Positions 1-6,839 of a DNA stretch of 13,206 nt are shown here, piece by piece. Position 1 is the stretch's first letter, and every line of letters starts with the position of its first letter. The notes beneath the pieces were generated by a model. The model had not been told where the DNA came from. It worked only from the letters and a program-made list of their open reading frames with translations, and ran no database searches. Origin of the DNA: an uncultured Muribaculaceae bacterium (GTDB taxonomy: Bacteria; Bacteroidota; Bacteroidia; Bacteroidales; Muribaculaceae); assembly GCA_910584185.1 (NCBI GenBank), contig CAJTYC010000068.1, positions 1 to 13,206 on the forward strand, written 5' to 3'. Position numbers and translations under genes: made by a program.

Positions 1-1
1 C

Positions 2-145
2 TAATAAGTCTAATAAGTCTAATAAGTCTAATAAGTCTAATAAGTCTAATAAGTCAAATAATTCAAATAAATCAAATAAGTCTAATAAAGAAGATTCAGC
101 TTATTAGACTTATTAGACTTATTTGTCCTATTAGTTCTATTAGTT
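2..145. repeat. 9-bp tandem repeat that inverts on itself; possible terminator of the gcv operon
   Basis: Positions 2-55 are six exact copies of TAATAAGTC. Three variant copies follow (56-82), then a degraded copy and a spacer (83-100). From 101 the same unit appears inverted: TTATTAGAC twice, then TTATTTGTC and CTATTAGTT twice, to 145. The whole stretch stays in one 9-base register. Bases 80-88 pair with 101-109 around a 12-base loop, and pairing continues with a few mismatches out to about 64/125; alternatively 74-88 pairs perfectly with 110-124. It begins 11 bases after the lpdA stop codon, so in the - strand transcript it would form a long AU-rich hairpin that could end or protect the gcv message. 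The array probably runs past the left edge. Seen directly; the terminator role is inference. Confidence 0.85.
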
Positions 146-156
146 CTATGGTTAGC

Positions 157-1512
157 TTAGATTGCTTGAGCGGCGGCGAGGACTACTTCGGAGAGGGTTG
201 GGTGGCCGAAGATGGTCTCCACTATCTCACGACGGGTGCGTCGTGCCGTTATCATGTCGCAGCATTGCTGGGCGAGCAGGGCTGCCTGTGCTCCCATTAT
301 GTGGGCGCCTATCAGGGCTTCGGTCTGCGCATCGAATATCAGTTTGCAGAGACCGTCCGGTTCGCCGGCGGCAAGCGCCTTGCCGTTGGCGCGGAAGAAA
401 CTCTTGCCTATCTTTATCTCTATTCCGGCGGCCTTGCACTGCTCTTCGGTCATGCCCACCATGGCACACTCCGGCTCGGTGAACAATGCTGACGGCACCA
501 CATCGAGCCTTATCGAGTCAGATATGCCATCAATTGCATTGAGGGCGCGTCTGCCCTGGTAGCTCGCCACATGGGCGAGCATCATGCGGGCGTTTACGTC
601 ACCGATAGCATATATGTGCGGCACATTGGTGCGCATGTTGTCGTCTACCACGATGCCTTTAGGAGAATATTCCACTCCGGCAGCCTCAAGGTTAAGTCCC
701 TCAACATTCGGCTTGCGGCCTACGGCCATCAGCAAGTCAGTAGAAATTACACTCTCCTCCTTACCTTTGAGTTCGTAAGTTGTGAGAATCTTATAATCTT
801 CAGTCTGCTCCATACGCTTCACAGCCGCACCGGTGATTATCTTCACCCCGCGCTTTGAGAGCGACTGTTTGAGACGCTTGGAGATATCCGAGTCGAAAGT
901 CGGTGCGATATTCTTCATGAACTCAATCACTGTGACCTCCGAGCCGAACGCATTGAACACCGAAGCGAATTCCAGTCCAATCACACCACCGCCCACGATA
1001 ACGAGCTGAGTGGGCACATACTCCAAATTGAGCACACCTGTAGAGTCGAGACACCAAGGTTGGTCGGCACCTGGAATCGGCAGGGCCTTGGATGAGCTGC
1101 CTGTGGCGATGATGATAGCCGGAGCGGTATAATCCTCCTCACCTACCTTCACCACCGTATCAGACTTGAAAGAGGCCATTCCTTCGACCACAGTCACTTT
1201 AACCTTGGCGAGCATCGCTGCAATGCCATCGCGGAGCTGACCTACGACTTGCGCCTTGCGCTCGATCACCTTATTGAAGTCAACCTCATATTTCACCTCC
1301 TTAACCCCGAACTCATCGGAATTGCGGCAAATGTTGACCACTTCAGCGTCGCGCACCATGCACTTGGTGGGGATGCAGCCCTCATTAAGACAGGTGCCTC
1401 CGAGACGGTCACCATTAACGAGGAGCACCTTCTTGCCGCGTTCGGCGGCAAGAAGTGCAGTCTCGTAACCACCGGGGCCTGCCCCGATGACTATAAGGTC
1501 AAAAGCGGTCAT
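157..1512 (-). CDS. lpdA: Dihydrolipoyl dehydrogenase (E3 / glycine cleavage L-protein)
   Basis: A cytoplasmic FAD flavoprotein that reoxidises the dihydrolipoyl arm of the H-protein and passes electrons to NAD+. Numbering from the ATG at 1512 (451 residues, slightly short for a family of about 460-475), it shows the N-terminal FAD-binding GAGPGG motif near residue 10, the redox-active pair in GGTCLNEGCIPTK (Cys41 and Cys46), a second dinucleotide-binding GGGVIG motif near 174, the FAD-contacting AIGDV segment near 305, and the C-terminal catalytic HPTLSE (His437, Glu442). It is the last gene of the operon. An in-frame GTG lies one codon upstream at 1515, but the ATG is favoured; its A is also the last base of the gcvPB stop codon (TGATG), suggesting coupled translation. 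Its place here suggests it serves glycine cleavage, though E3 could also be shared with 2-oxoacid dehydrogenases. Confidence 0.95.
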   Translation of the reverse strand: MTAFDLIVIGAGPGGYETALLAAERGKKVLLVNGDRLGGTCLNEGCIPTKCMVRDAEVVNICRNSDEFGVKEVKYEVDFNKVIERKAQVVGQLRDGIAAMLAKVKVTVVEGMASFKSDTVVKVGEEDYTAPAIIIATGSSSKALPIPGADQPWCLDSTGVLNLEYVPTQLVIVGGGVIGLEFASVFNAFGSEVTVIEFMKNIAPTFDSDISKRLKQSLSKRGVKIITGAAVKRMEQTEDYKILTTYELKGKEESVISTDLLMAVGRKPNVEGLNLEAAGVEYSPKGIVVDDNMRTNVPHIYAIGDVNARMMLAHVASYQGRRALNAIDGISDSIRLDVVPSALFTEPECAMVGMTEEQCKAAGIEIKIGKSFFRANGKALAAGEPDGLCKLIFDAQTEALIGAHIMGAQAALLAQQCCDMITARRTRREIVETIFGHPTLSEVVLAAAQAI

Positions 1513-2978
1513 CACTTCTGAGATTTAAGTGTCCTGTAACTTAGCACCGGATTCTTGGCAGCACCGGTCTCGTCGGGATGCGAGATCTTGGTGGTGACAG
1601 GCGCAGTCTTCACGGTGTCGGGGTCCTCAATTGCCTCCTTGGCCACACGGCGCATTGCGTCGATAAACTCATCGAGAGTTTCCTTGCTCTCAGTCTCCGT
1701 GGGCTCTATCATCATAGACTCATGGAAGAGAAGCGGGAAATAGATGGTGGGGGCATGGAATCCGAAATCGAGAAGACGCTTCGCCACATTAAGAGTTGTG
1801 ACACCGGTAGACTTGTCGGCCAAACCGTCGAACACAAACTCATGCTTGCACACGCCCTCGATAGGGAGCTTATATAGATCCTTGAGCGATTCCTTGATAT
1901 AGTTGGCATTGAGCGTAGCCATCGGACCAACATTCTTGATACCCTCCTTGCCGAGCGAAAGAATGTAGGCATAAGCCTTCATCATCACTCCGAAATTGCC
2001 GAAGAATGTTGAGACATTGCCGAGGCTCTTGTCGTCGGTATCTACATAGAATGAGCCATCGTCAGCCTTGCGCACGCGCGGATTGGGGAGCAGGTCCACA
2101 AGATGTTTCGCCACACCCACCGGGCCGGAGCCGGGACCGCCGCCACCATGAGGGGTGGAGAAAGTCTTATGCAGGTTGATGTGCATGATATCGAAGCCCA
2201 TGTCGCCGGGGCGCACCTTGCCGAGCATCGGGTTGAGGTTTGCACCATCATAATAGAGCAGACCGCCCACATTGTGCACGAGGTCGGCAATTTCGAGTAT
2301 TTCAGTCTCGAACATACCGACAGTGTTGGGGTTTGTCATCATGATACCGGCAACGGTGTCGTCGAGCAGAGGCTTAAGGTCCTCCACATCGATCGAACCA
2401 TTAGGCTTTGATTTCACCTCTACCACTTCAAGACCCGAGACCATGGCAGAAGCGGGGTTAGTGCCATGAGCTGTGTCAGGCACGATCACCTTGGTGCGCT
2501 TCGTGTCGCCGCGCGAGATGTGATACTGACGCATCACCATCAAGCCGGTAAGCTCACCATGCGCACCGGCATATGGATTTAGCGTGAACTCTTCAAGGCC
2601 GGCAAGACTTGCGAGAGCCTTCTGGAGGTTATAATAGAGTTCGAGGGCACCCTGGGCAGTCTCTGCGGGCTGCAGCGGATGCAGACCGGCAAACTCCGGC
2701 ATGGCGGCGAGCTCCTCGTTGATTTTCGGATTATACTTCATGGTGCAGCTGCCGAGCGGATAGAAGCCGGTATCCACACCGAAATTCTTATTGGAAAGAT
2801 TGGTGAAATGACGCACCACGTCGAGTTCGCTCACCTCCGGGAGTTCCGGCCCGTTGCGGCGGAGCAGTTCGGAGGGAATGGCATCGAGACCGTCAATTTC
2901 GAAACGGTCAGCCGGAAGTTCATAACCCTTGCGTCCGGGACGTGAAATTTCAAAAATCAGTTTATCGTATTCCTTCAT
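1512..2978 (-). CDS. gcvPB: Glycine dehydrogenase (decarboxylating) subunit 2, P-protein beta subunit
   Basis: The PLP-carrying half of the split P-protein, which decarboxylates glycine and hands the aminomethyl group to the lipoyl arm of the H-protein. At 488 residues it has the usual length for the subunit. The PLP-binding lysine is in HINLHKTFSTPHGGGG (Lys271), followed by the glycine-rich loop typical of the family. Other family segments visible are GFYPLGSCTMKYNP near residue 71, a PDTAHGTNPASA segment near 167 and YYDGANLN near 242. The start is the ATG at 2978, three bases after the gcvPA stop, and the stop overlaps the lpdA start by one base. The two P subunits therefore look translated together in equal amounts. 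Confidence 0.96.
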   Translation of the reverse strand: MKEYDKLIFEISRPGRKGYELPADRFEIDGLDAIPSELLRRNGPELPEVSELDVVRHFTNLSNKNFGVDTGFYPLGSCTMKYNPKINEELAAMPEFAGLHPLQPAETAQGALELYYNLQKALASLAGLEEFTLNPYAGAHGELTGLMVMRQYHISRGDTKRTKVIVPDTAHGTNPASAMVSGLEVVEVKSKPNGSIDVEDLKPLLDDTVAGIMMTNPNTVGMFETEILEIADLVHNVGGLLYYDGANLNPMLGKVRPGDMGFDIMHINLHKTFSTPHGGGGPGSGPVGVAKHLVDLLPNPRVRKADDGSFYVDTDDKSLGNVSTFFGNFGVMMKAYAYILSLGKEGIKNVGPMATLNANYIKESLKDLYKLPIEGVCKHEFVFDGLADKSTGVTTLNVAKRLLDFGFHAPTIYFPLLFHESMMIEPTETESKETLDEFIDAMRRVAKEAIEDPDTVKTAPVTTKISHPDETGAAKNPVLSYRTLKSQK

Positions 2979-2981
2979 CTC

Positions 2982-4304
2982 TTAGTCCTCCAGCATTAAG
3001 TTAACGAGGCGGTCAATTTCCTCTTTGGTTCGTTTTTCAGTCACAGCGAAAGCTACGAGACCGTTACCTATGTTCACACCACCCATAATGCCATTGTCGG
3101 CGAGCTTACGGTTGAGTGCGTCGATATCGAGGTCTGTGCGGAGAGTGAACTCCTTAAGGAACGGTTTGTCGAATGCAAGATGGAACTTGCCGCTCTCCAC
3201 GAGCTTATTGCAGAGATAATGCGCACCGTTAGCCGAGAGCGAGTTGACCTCACAGAGACCCTTCTCGCCCATCAGTGATACATATATTGTGGCGTAGAGA
3301 GCCATAAGGCTCTGGTTGGAGCAGATATTGCTTGTAGCCTTCTCGCGGCGGATGTGCTGTTCGCGTGCCTGAAGGGTAAGCACATAGCAGCGGTTACCTT
3401 TGGCATCTGTAGTAGCGCCGACCACACGACCGGGCATCTTGCGGAGCTGGGCATTGCCACACGACATAAAGCCGAGATAAGGACCGCCGAACTGCAGCGG
3501 CATGCCGAGCGACTGGCCGTCACCGCAAGCGATGTCGGCACCCCACTCAGCCGGAGAGCGGAGCACTGCGAGAGTGCTCGGGTCACAGTTGAGCGTAAGG
3601 AGGGCTTTCACTGCGTGCACATCGTCGGCCACACCTGATATGTCTTCAATGATACCATACTTGTTAGGCTGGGGCAGAATTACGCCCGCCACATCACCGG
3701 CACCGAGCATCTCGCGCAATGCTGCGAGATCTGTCACACCGTCGGCTTCAGGAATCACACGGAGTTCGATGCCATGAAACTTTGTATAAGTCTTCACCAC
3801 ATCGAGCACACGAGGAGCAATGGTTGCCGACACAAGCACTGCATTGCGCTTACGTGCGGAAGCCACCATCATGAAGGCAGCCTCGGCAGTGGCGGTGGCA
3901 CCGTCATACATTGAAGCGTTGGTAGCCTCGAGTCCGGTAAGCTCGCTAATCATGGACTGATACTCGAAAATATACTGGAGAGTGCCCTGAGAAATCTCAG
4001 GCTGATAGGGTGTATAGGCAGTATAGAACTCCGAGCGGCCGAGCAGATGTGCAATCACCGAAGGAGAATAATGGTCATAGGCACCCTGACCACCGAATAC
4101 CACCAGATTACGGTTCTTACGGCCGAGAGCCTTGAACCAGTCGCGCAACTCAAGTTCCGACATTCCCTCCGGAATATCATACTCCCCACGGAATATGACC
4201 TCAGAGGGCACATCGCTGTAGAGGTCATCGACGCTATTGACGCCGATGACCTCCAACATATCTTTTATGTCTTCCTCAGTATGAGGAATATATCTGTTAC
4301 TCAT
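2982..4304 (-). CDS. gcvPA: Glycine dehydrogenase (decarboxylating) subunit 1, P-protein alpha subunit
   Basis: The non-catalytic partner of GcvPB; the two form a heterotetramer that acts as the glycine decarboxylase. The 440 residues match the family length. Recognisable segments are the N-terminal RYIPHTEEDIKDML, a MYDGATATAEAA segment near 132, QPNKYGIIEDI near 210, GDGQSLGMPLQFGGPYLGF near 260 and a basic RKMPGRVVG segment near 288. As expected it has no PLP lysine motif. A GTG lies one codon upstream at 4307; the ATG at 4304 is preferred. It is separated from gcvH by an 84-base gap containing a perfect 20-bp palindrome, whereas gcvPB follows after three bases. Bacteroides species usually carry a single fused P-protein of about 950 residues (family knowledge), so the split form is a point of interest. 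Confidence 0.95.
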   Translation of the reverse strand: MSNRYIPHTEEDIKDMLEVIGVNSVDDLYSDVPSEVIFRGEYDIPEGMSELELRDWFKALGRKNRNLVVFGGQGAYDHYSPSVIAHLLGRSEFYTAYTPYQPEISQGTLQYIFEYQSMISELTGLEATNASMYDGATATAEAAFMMVASARKRNAVLVSATIAPRVLDVVKTYTKFHGIELRVIPEADGVTDLAALREMLGAGDVAGVILPQPNKYGIIEDISGVADDVHAVKALLTLNCDPSTLAVLRSPAEWGADIACGDGQSLGMPLQFGGPYLGFMSCGNAQLRKMPGRVVGATTDAKGNRCYVLTLQAREQHIRREKATSNICSNQSLMALYATIYVSLMGEKGLCEVNSLSANGAHYLCNKLVESGKFHLAFDKPFLKEFTLRTDLDIDALNRKLADNGIMGGVNIGNGLVAFAVTEKRTKEEIDRLVNLMLED

Positions 4305-4329
4305 CACTTAAGAGTGTAGGTGATTATTT

Positions 4330-4349
4330 GAAGTTGTTTAAACAACTTC
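4330..4349. promoter_or_regulatory. Perfect 20-bp palindrome in the gcvH-gcvPA gap
   Basis: GAAGTTGTTT followed by its exact reverse complement AAACAACTTC, with no central spacer; pairing stops on both sides. It lies 39 bases past the gcvH stop and 25 bases before the gcvPA ATG, inside the polycistronic message. Perfect symmetry without a loop suits a dimeric DNA-binding protein better than a terminator, and no T-run follows. No housekeeping promoter match was seen in this gap. Function unknown. Confidence 0.6.
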
Positions 4350-4365
4350 TTGTGTTAAAATATGA
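4346..4365 (-). other. Leader motif shared with the yajC leader
   Basis: On the - strand this reads TCATATTTTAACACAAGAAG. The same sequence, with a 2-base (CA) insertion, occurs immediately before yajC at 11400-11421. It overlaps the gcvH-gcvPA palindrome by four bases. Neither copy matches TAnnTTTG. Twenty identical bases in two short noncoding gaps is unlikely by chance, but the role (alternative promoter, leader or processing site) is not visible. Confidence 0.5.
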
Positions 4366-4388
4366 CAACCGTTTAGTGAGATGAATTA

Positions 4389-4772
4389 TCAATCCTCTTT
4401 GGTGAGCTGGTCGTAAGCGGCAGCATCCATGAGAGAGTCGAGTTCTCCGGGGTCAGACATTTTGACCTTGATAATCCAGTTGTTGTAAGGATCGGCATTG
4501 ACCATCTCGGGAGCATCTTCAAGAGCCTCGTTAACCTCAACAATCTCACCGGAAACGGGAGAGATAAGATCAGAAGCAGCCTTTACAGACTCAACTGCGC
4601 CGAAATCTTCGCCGGCTTCCACTTCGTCGCCCACCTCAGGAAGGTCAACATATACTACATCGCCGAGCGCGTGCTGTGCGAAGTCAGAGATACCGATTGT
4701 GGCCACATCGCCATCAACTTTTGCCCACTCGTGTGATTCCGCATACTTGCGGTCGTCTTTTACTATTGCCAT
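4389..4772 (-). CDS. gcvH: Glycine cleavage system H-protein
   Basis: A small lipoylated carrier that shuttles the aminomethyl intermediate from P- to T-protein and is then reoxidised by E3. The 127 residues match the family. The N-terminal part reads YAESHEWAKVDGD, and the lipoyl-attachment lysine is Lys64 in the canonical ESVKAASD context. The C-terminal half (DPYNNWIIKVKMSDP) is also typical. Lipoylation itself is inferred from the motif. The start is the ATG at 4772, preceded on the coding strand by an A-rich leader without a Shine-Dalgarno sequence, as is normal in Bacteroidetes. It lies 98 bases after gcvT and 84 bases before gcvPA, the two loosest joints in the operon. Confidence 0.97.
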   Translation of the reverse strand: MAIVKDDRKYAESHEWAKVDGDVATIGISDFAQHALGDVVYVDLPEVGDEVEAGEDFGAVESVKAASDLISPVSGEIVEVNEALEDAPEMVNADPYNNWIIKVKMSDPGELDSLMDAAAYDQLTKED

Positions 4773-4823
4773 TTTTATTTAGTTTTTTTTGAGTTTTTAT
4801 GTTTTAAGTTTTAAGCAATATCA

Positions 4824-4873
4824 GTATATGATATACACCAAGCAAATAATTCCAAATTCAAAATTCAAAATTA
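4824..4873. repeat. Small dyad and 7-bp repeats in the gcvT-gcvH gap
   Basis: The 98-base gap holds a dyad at 4824-4836 (GTATAT, G, ATATAC) and a short tandem repeat AAATTCA at 4854-4860 and 4861-4867, followed by AAATT at 4868-4872, which runs into the gcvT stop codon at 4871-4873. No promoter match was found. The remainder is A/T-rich, forming the leader of gcvH. Confidence 0.55.
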
Positions 4874-5965
4874 TTTCTTGTAGCTCTTGTCGTAGAAGCG
4901 TTTTTTCACCACTGTAGCGGGGAAAGTCTTCTTGCGCACACGCACCTCCACCTTGGTGCCGAGCTTGTCGTATGGCTTGTTGATCATTGCCATAGCCACG
5001 CTCTTGCCGGTTGAAATGGAACGATATCCTGTTGTGATTTCACCTACCTGCTCGCCATCGACCTCTACGGGATATCCGTGACGGGGAATTGCGTTGCCAT
5101 CAAGTTCGAGACCCACAATGCGACGTTTCACGCCCTCTGCCTTCTGCGCTGCGAGAGCATCCTTGCCCACAAATTCCGGTTTGTCGAGCTTGACAAACAT
5201 GCTGAGGCTCGCTTCAAGCGGAGTGATATCAGCGGTAAGTTCATCGCCATAGAGGGGAAGGCCCACCTCGAATCGGAGGGTGTCGCGACAACCGAGACCG
5301 CACGGTTGCACGTCGGCCTGCATCAGCTTATCCCAAATGCGGCGAGTGAAGTCGTGGCTACCGTAAACTTCGAAACCATCCTCACCGGTATATCCGGTAC
5401 GGCTGATAATCACATCCTCATCGTCGATATGGAAAGTCTTGAAATTATAGAACTTAATCTCATTTAGCGGCAAACCGAGCAACTTCATGAGTACCTCCTC
5501 AGCCTTGGGACCTTGCACAGCCACTTCTCCATAATAGAGGCTCTCATCGGCAATCTCCACATCGAAGCCCTCGGCATTCTGTATGATCCAAGCCACATCC
5601 TTATCAATGTTAGAGGCATTGATAACGAGGAAAAACTCATTGTCGTTGACCTTGTATACAAGCAGATCATCTACGGTGCCACCATTTTCATAGCACATCA
5701 TGCCGTAGAATATCTGGCCATCGGGAGCTCCGGTGACATCGTTGACAAAAATATGGTTCACGAATTTCTCAGCATCAGTACCCTTCACACGGACTTCGCC
5801 CATATGGCTGACGTCGAAAACGCCAACATCCTGACGCACTGCATTATGCTCCTCTATAATACCCTTGTACTGAATCGGCATGTCATAACCTGCGAATGGT
5901 GACATTTGTGCGCCGAGTTCAAGATGCTTGTCGTGCAGGCACGTCAACTTGATTTCTTCTTCCAT
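4871..5965 (-). CDS. gcvT: Aminomethyltransferase (glycine cleavage T-protein)
   Basis: Transfers the one-carbon unit from aminomethyl-lipoyl H-protein to tetrahydrofolate, releasing ammonia. The 364 residues are full length. The N-terminal folate-binding domain shows LGAQMSPFAGYDMP near residue 17 and FDVSHMGEV near 50. GGTVDDLLVYK follows near 95, with the aspartate pair at 99-100 that aligns with the family's catalytic Asp. SRTGYTGEDGFEVY lies near 208 and CGLGCRDTLRFEVGLPLYGDEL in the 240s, where many relatives have Ala instead of the second Cys. The C-terminal barrel carries GEITTGYRS. It is the first gene of the operon, with a strong promoter match about 70-100 bases upstream and a roughly 66-base leader. 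The start is the only ATG that gives the usual N-terminus. Confidence 0.96.
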   Translation of the reverse strand: MEEEIKLTCLHDKHLELGAQMSPFAGYDMPIQYKGIIEEHNAVRQDVGVFDVSHMGEVRVKGTDAEKFVNHIFVNDVTGAPDGQIFYGMMCYENGGTVDDLLVYKVNDNEFFLVINASNIDKDVAWIIQNAEGFDVEIADESLYYGEVAVQGPKAEEVLMKLLGLPLNEIKFYNFKTFHIDDEDVIISRTGYTGEDGFEVYGSHDFTRRIWDKLMQADVQPCGLGCRDTLRFEVGLPLYGDELTADITPLEASLSMFVKLDKPEFVGKDALAAQKAEGVKRRIVGLELDGNAIPRHGYPVEVDGEQVGEITTGYRSISTGKSVAMAMINKPYDKLGTKVEVRVRKKTFPATVVKKRFYDKSYKK

Positions 5966-6011
5966 GTTTTCAATATATTAGATTCGTTGTTATTATGTTT
6001 CCAAAATGATT

Positions 6012-6032
6012 GGAGCCACGAGAGCGGCTTCC
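6012..6032 (-). promoter_or_regulatory. Stem-loop at the predicted 5' end of the gcv mRNA
   Basis: On the - strand GGAAGCC and GGCTCC pair (six base pairs, one bulged A) around an 8-base loop. The predicted transcription start, about 7 bases beyond the -7 box, falls at about 6031-6033, so the stem would begin at or near the first transcribed base. That position suits an RNA-stabilising 5' stem. The leader is too short for a glycine riboswitch. Confidence 0.4.
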
Positions 6033-6037
6033 ACCTA

Positions 6038-6069
6038 CAAAGATAATATTTAGTGCAATTCAATCCAAA
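6038..6069 (-). promoter_or_regulatory. Promoter of the gcv operon (Bacteroidetes housekeeping type)
   Basis: On the - strand there is a -33 TTTG (6066-6069), a 20-base spacer and a -7 TATCTTTG (6038-6045), matching TTTG-N19-21-TAnnTTTG. It predicts transcription from about 6031 and a leader of about 66 bases before gcvT. Confidence 0.75.
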
Positions 6070-6202
6070 TTTTTGAGTCACAAACCTTAAAAAATCGGTT
6101 CAAATCGTCGGCGGAGCCTCTCCAAGTTATTTTTTGCACGGATGAGATGTTAGGGCCGGCTGCGATAGACAGGAGTTGATCAAAAGAATCGCAGAATAGG
6201 AT
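6070..6202. other. Noncoding stretch between the gcv promoter and the repeat array
   Basis: No gene, RNA or strong structure is supported here. A short reading frame crosses it into the repeats, but its composition and its overlap with repeat units argue that it is accidental. Bases just before 6203 (ATCGCAG, then GGATCG) faintly resemble the start of another repeat unit. Confidence 0.5.
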
Positions 6203-6289
6203 CGCAAGCCGGAGGATTACGTTCCTGTTTTCGCAAGCCGGAGGCTTACGTTCCTGTTTTCGCAAGCCGGAGGCTTACGTTCCTATAAC
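6203..6289. repeat. Three tandem 29-bp REP-like palindromic units
   Basis: Units start at 6203, 6232 and 6261, each 29 bases long, with cores CGCAAGCCGGAGGCTTACG. In the core, AAGCC and GGCTT pair around GGA, and an outer CG/CG pair extends the stem after one mismatch; the first unit has one base change in the stem. The array begins right at the 3' end of the transposase frame, whose TAG stop (6289-6291) overlaps the last unit. Another copy lies on the gene's other side at 6811. A palindromic repeat on both sides of a Y1/HUH transposase gene is the layout of REP sequences with their RAYT. Confidence 0.85.
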
Positions 6290-6795
6290 TACCTCCATCT
6301 GACACCTCCCTGCTTTATATTTTTTTCGATATAATTCACCACATTTTCGTAATGTCTTTCGTTGCGGATCATTCTATCCCATGACTCACGATGCCACAGT
6401 TTCCCCGAACTGCCAACAAGGCGATTTATCTGCAAAGCAGTATAATTTTTCCAGGACTTTGTAATAGCGGAAAGCTCATATGCTTCCAACAATTCTAATA
6501 ATACATGAACATGATTTGACATTACAACATAACGATGGATTATGTTCCTTTCATTATCGAAATATTCAATAGCCGTTGCCATTATGTCTGCACAATCTTC
6601 TCGTTTAAGGTGACATGCACCGTAACCTGCATCAAGATAATCATTAATTACTGTCGGGAACATGGTATTAAATTTTTTTCGAATGGACTCAGACCAGGGT
6701 TCTGGATTATCTTTGATAAATGCGTCCTTGATACCTTGTAACTCATTTCTGACGGATTCAGGTAAAGAGTCTGCGAGATGGAAGGTGACAAATTG
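6289..6795 (-). pseudogene. REP-associated tyrosine transposase (RAYT, Y1/HUH family), 5'-truncated
   Basis: From the first ATG (6663) the frame encodes 124 residues, but the same frame stays open back to 6795, adding 44 residues that begin QFVTFHLADSLP. That segment is family-like sequence (the first strand of the Y1 fold), so the true N-terminus lay further upstream. No ATG, GTG or TTG start exists in the added part, and an in-frame TAA at 6796-6798 sits exactly where repeat DNA begins. The HUH metal-binding motif is intact in VVMSNHVHVLLE (His51 and His53 of the 124-residue form). The likely catalytic tyrosine is in NVVNYIEKN near residue 111. Such proteins nick and join single-stranded DNA at REP hairpins. 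The gene has lower GC than its neighbours and no promoter match. It is probably inactive, unless translation from 6663 yields something functional. Confidence 0.8.
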
Positions 6796-6839
6796 TTACG
6801 TTCCTTTTTTCGCAAGCCGGAGGCTTACGATCCTATTTC
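6796..6839. repeat. REP-like copy beside the 5' side of the transposase frame
   Basis: Bases 6811-6839 are a further copy of the 29-bp unit, with the perfect AAGCC-GGA-GGCTT hairpin. Bases 6796-6810 match the tail of another unit, so a truncated unit joins directly to the broken 5' end of the transposase frame. The TAG stop of the acyltransferase (6833-6835) lies inside this copy, at the same position in the unit as the transposase stop in the copy at 6261. Confidence 0.85.

Noticed and set aside
2..88. A CRISPR array
   Set aside because: The units are 9 bases long, directly abutting, with no unique spacers and no cas genes.
5966..6037. A glycine riboswitch upstream of gcvT
   Set aside because: The predicted leader is only about 66 bases and shows one small hairpin, not the roughly 100-base glycine aptamer.
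6050..6265. A 71-codon - strand frame
   Set aside because: It starts inside the repeat units and ends in the gcv promoter region; no family resemblance.
6203..6289. A CRISPR array made of the 29-bp repeats
   Set aside because: Units are adjacent without spacers, and another copy lies beyond the transposase frame; it fits REP elements.
6811..6839. The REP-like hairpin as an intrinsic terminator of the acyltransferase
   Set aside because: On the gene's strand the hairpin is followed by A residues rather than T residues.
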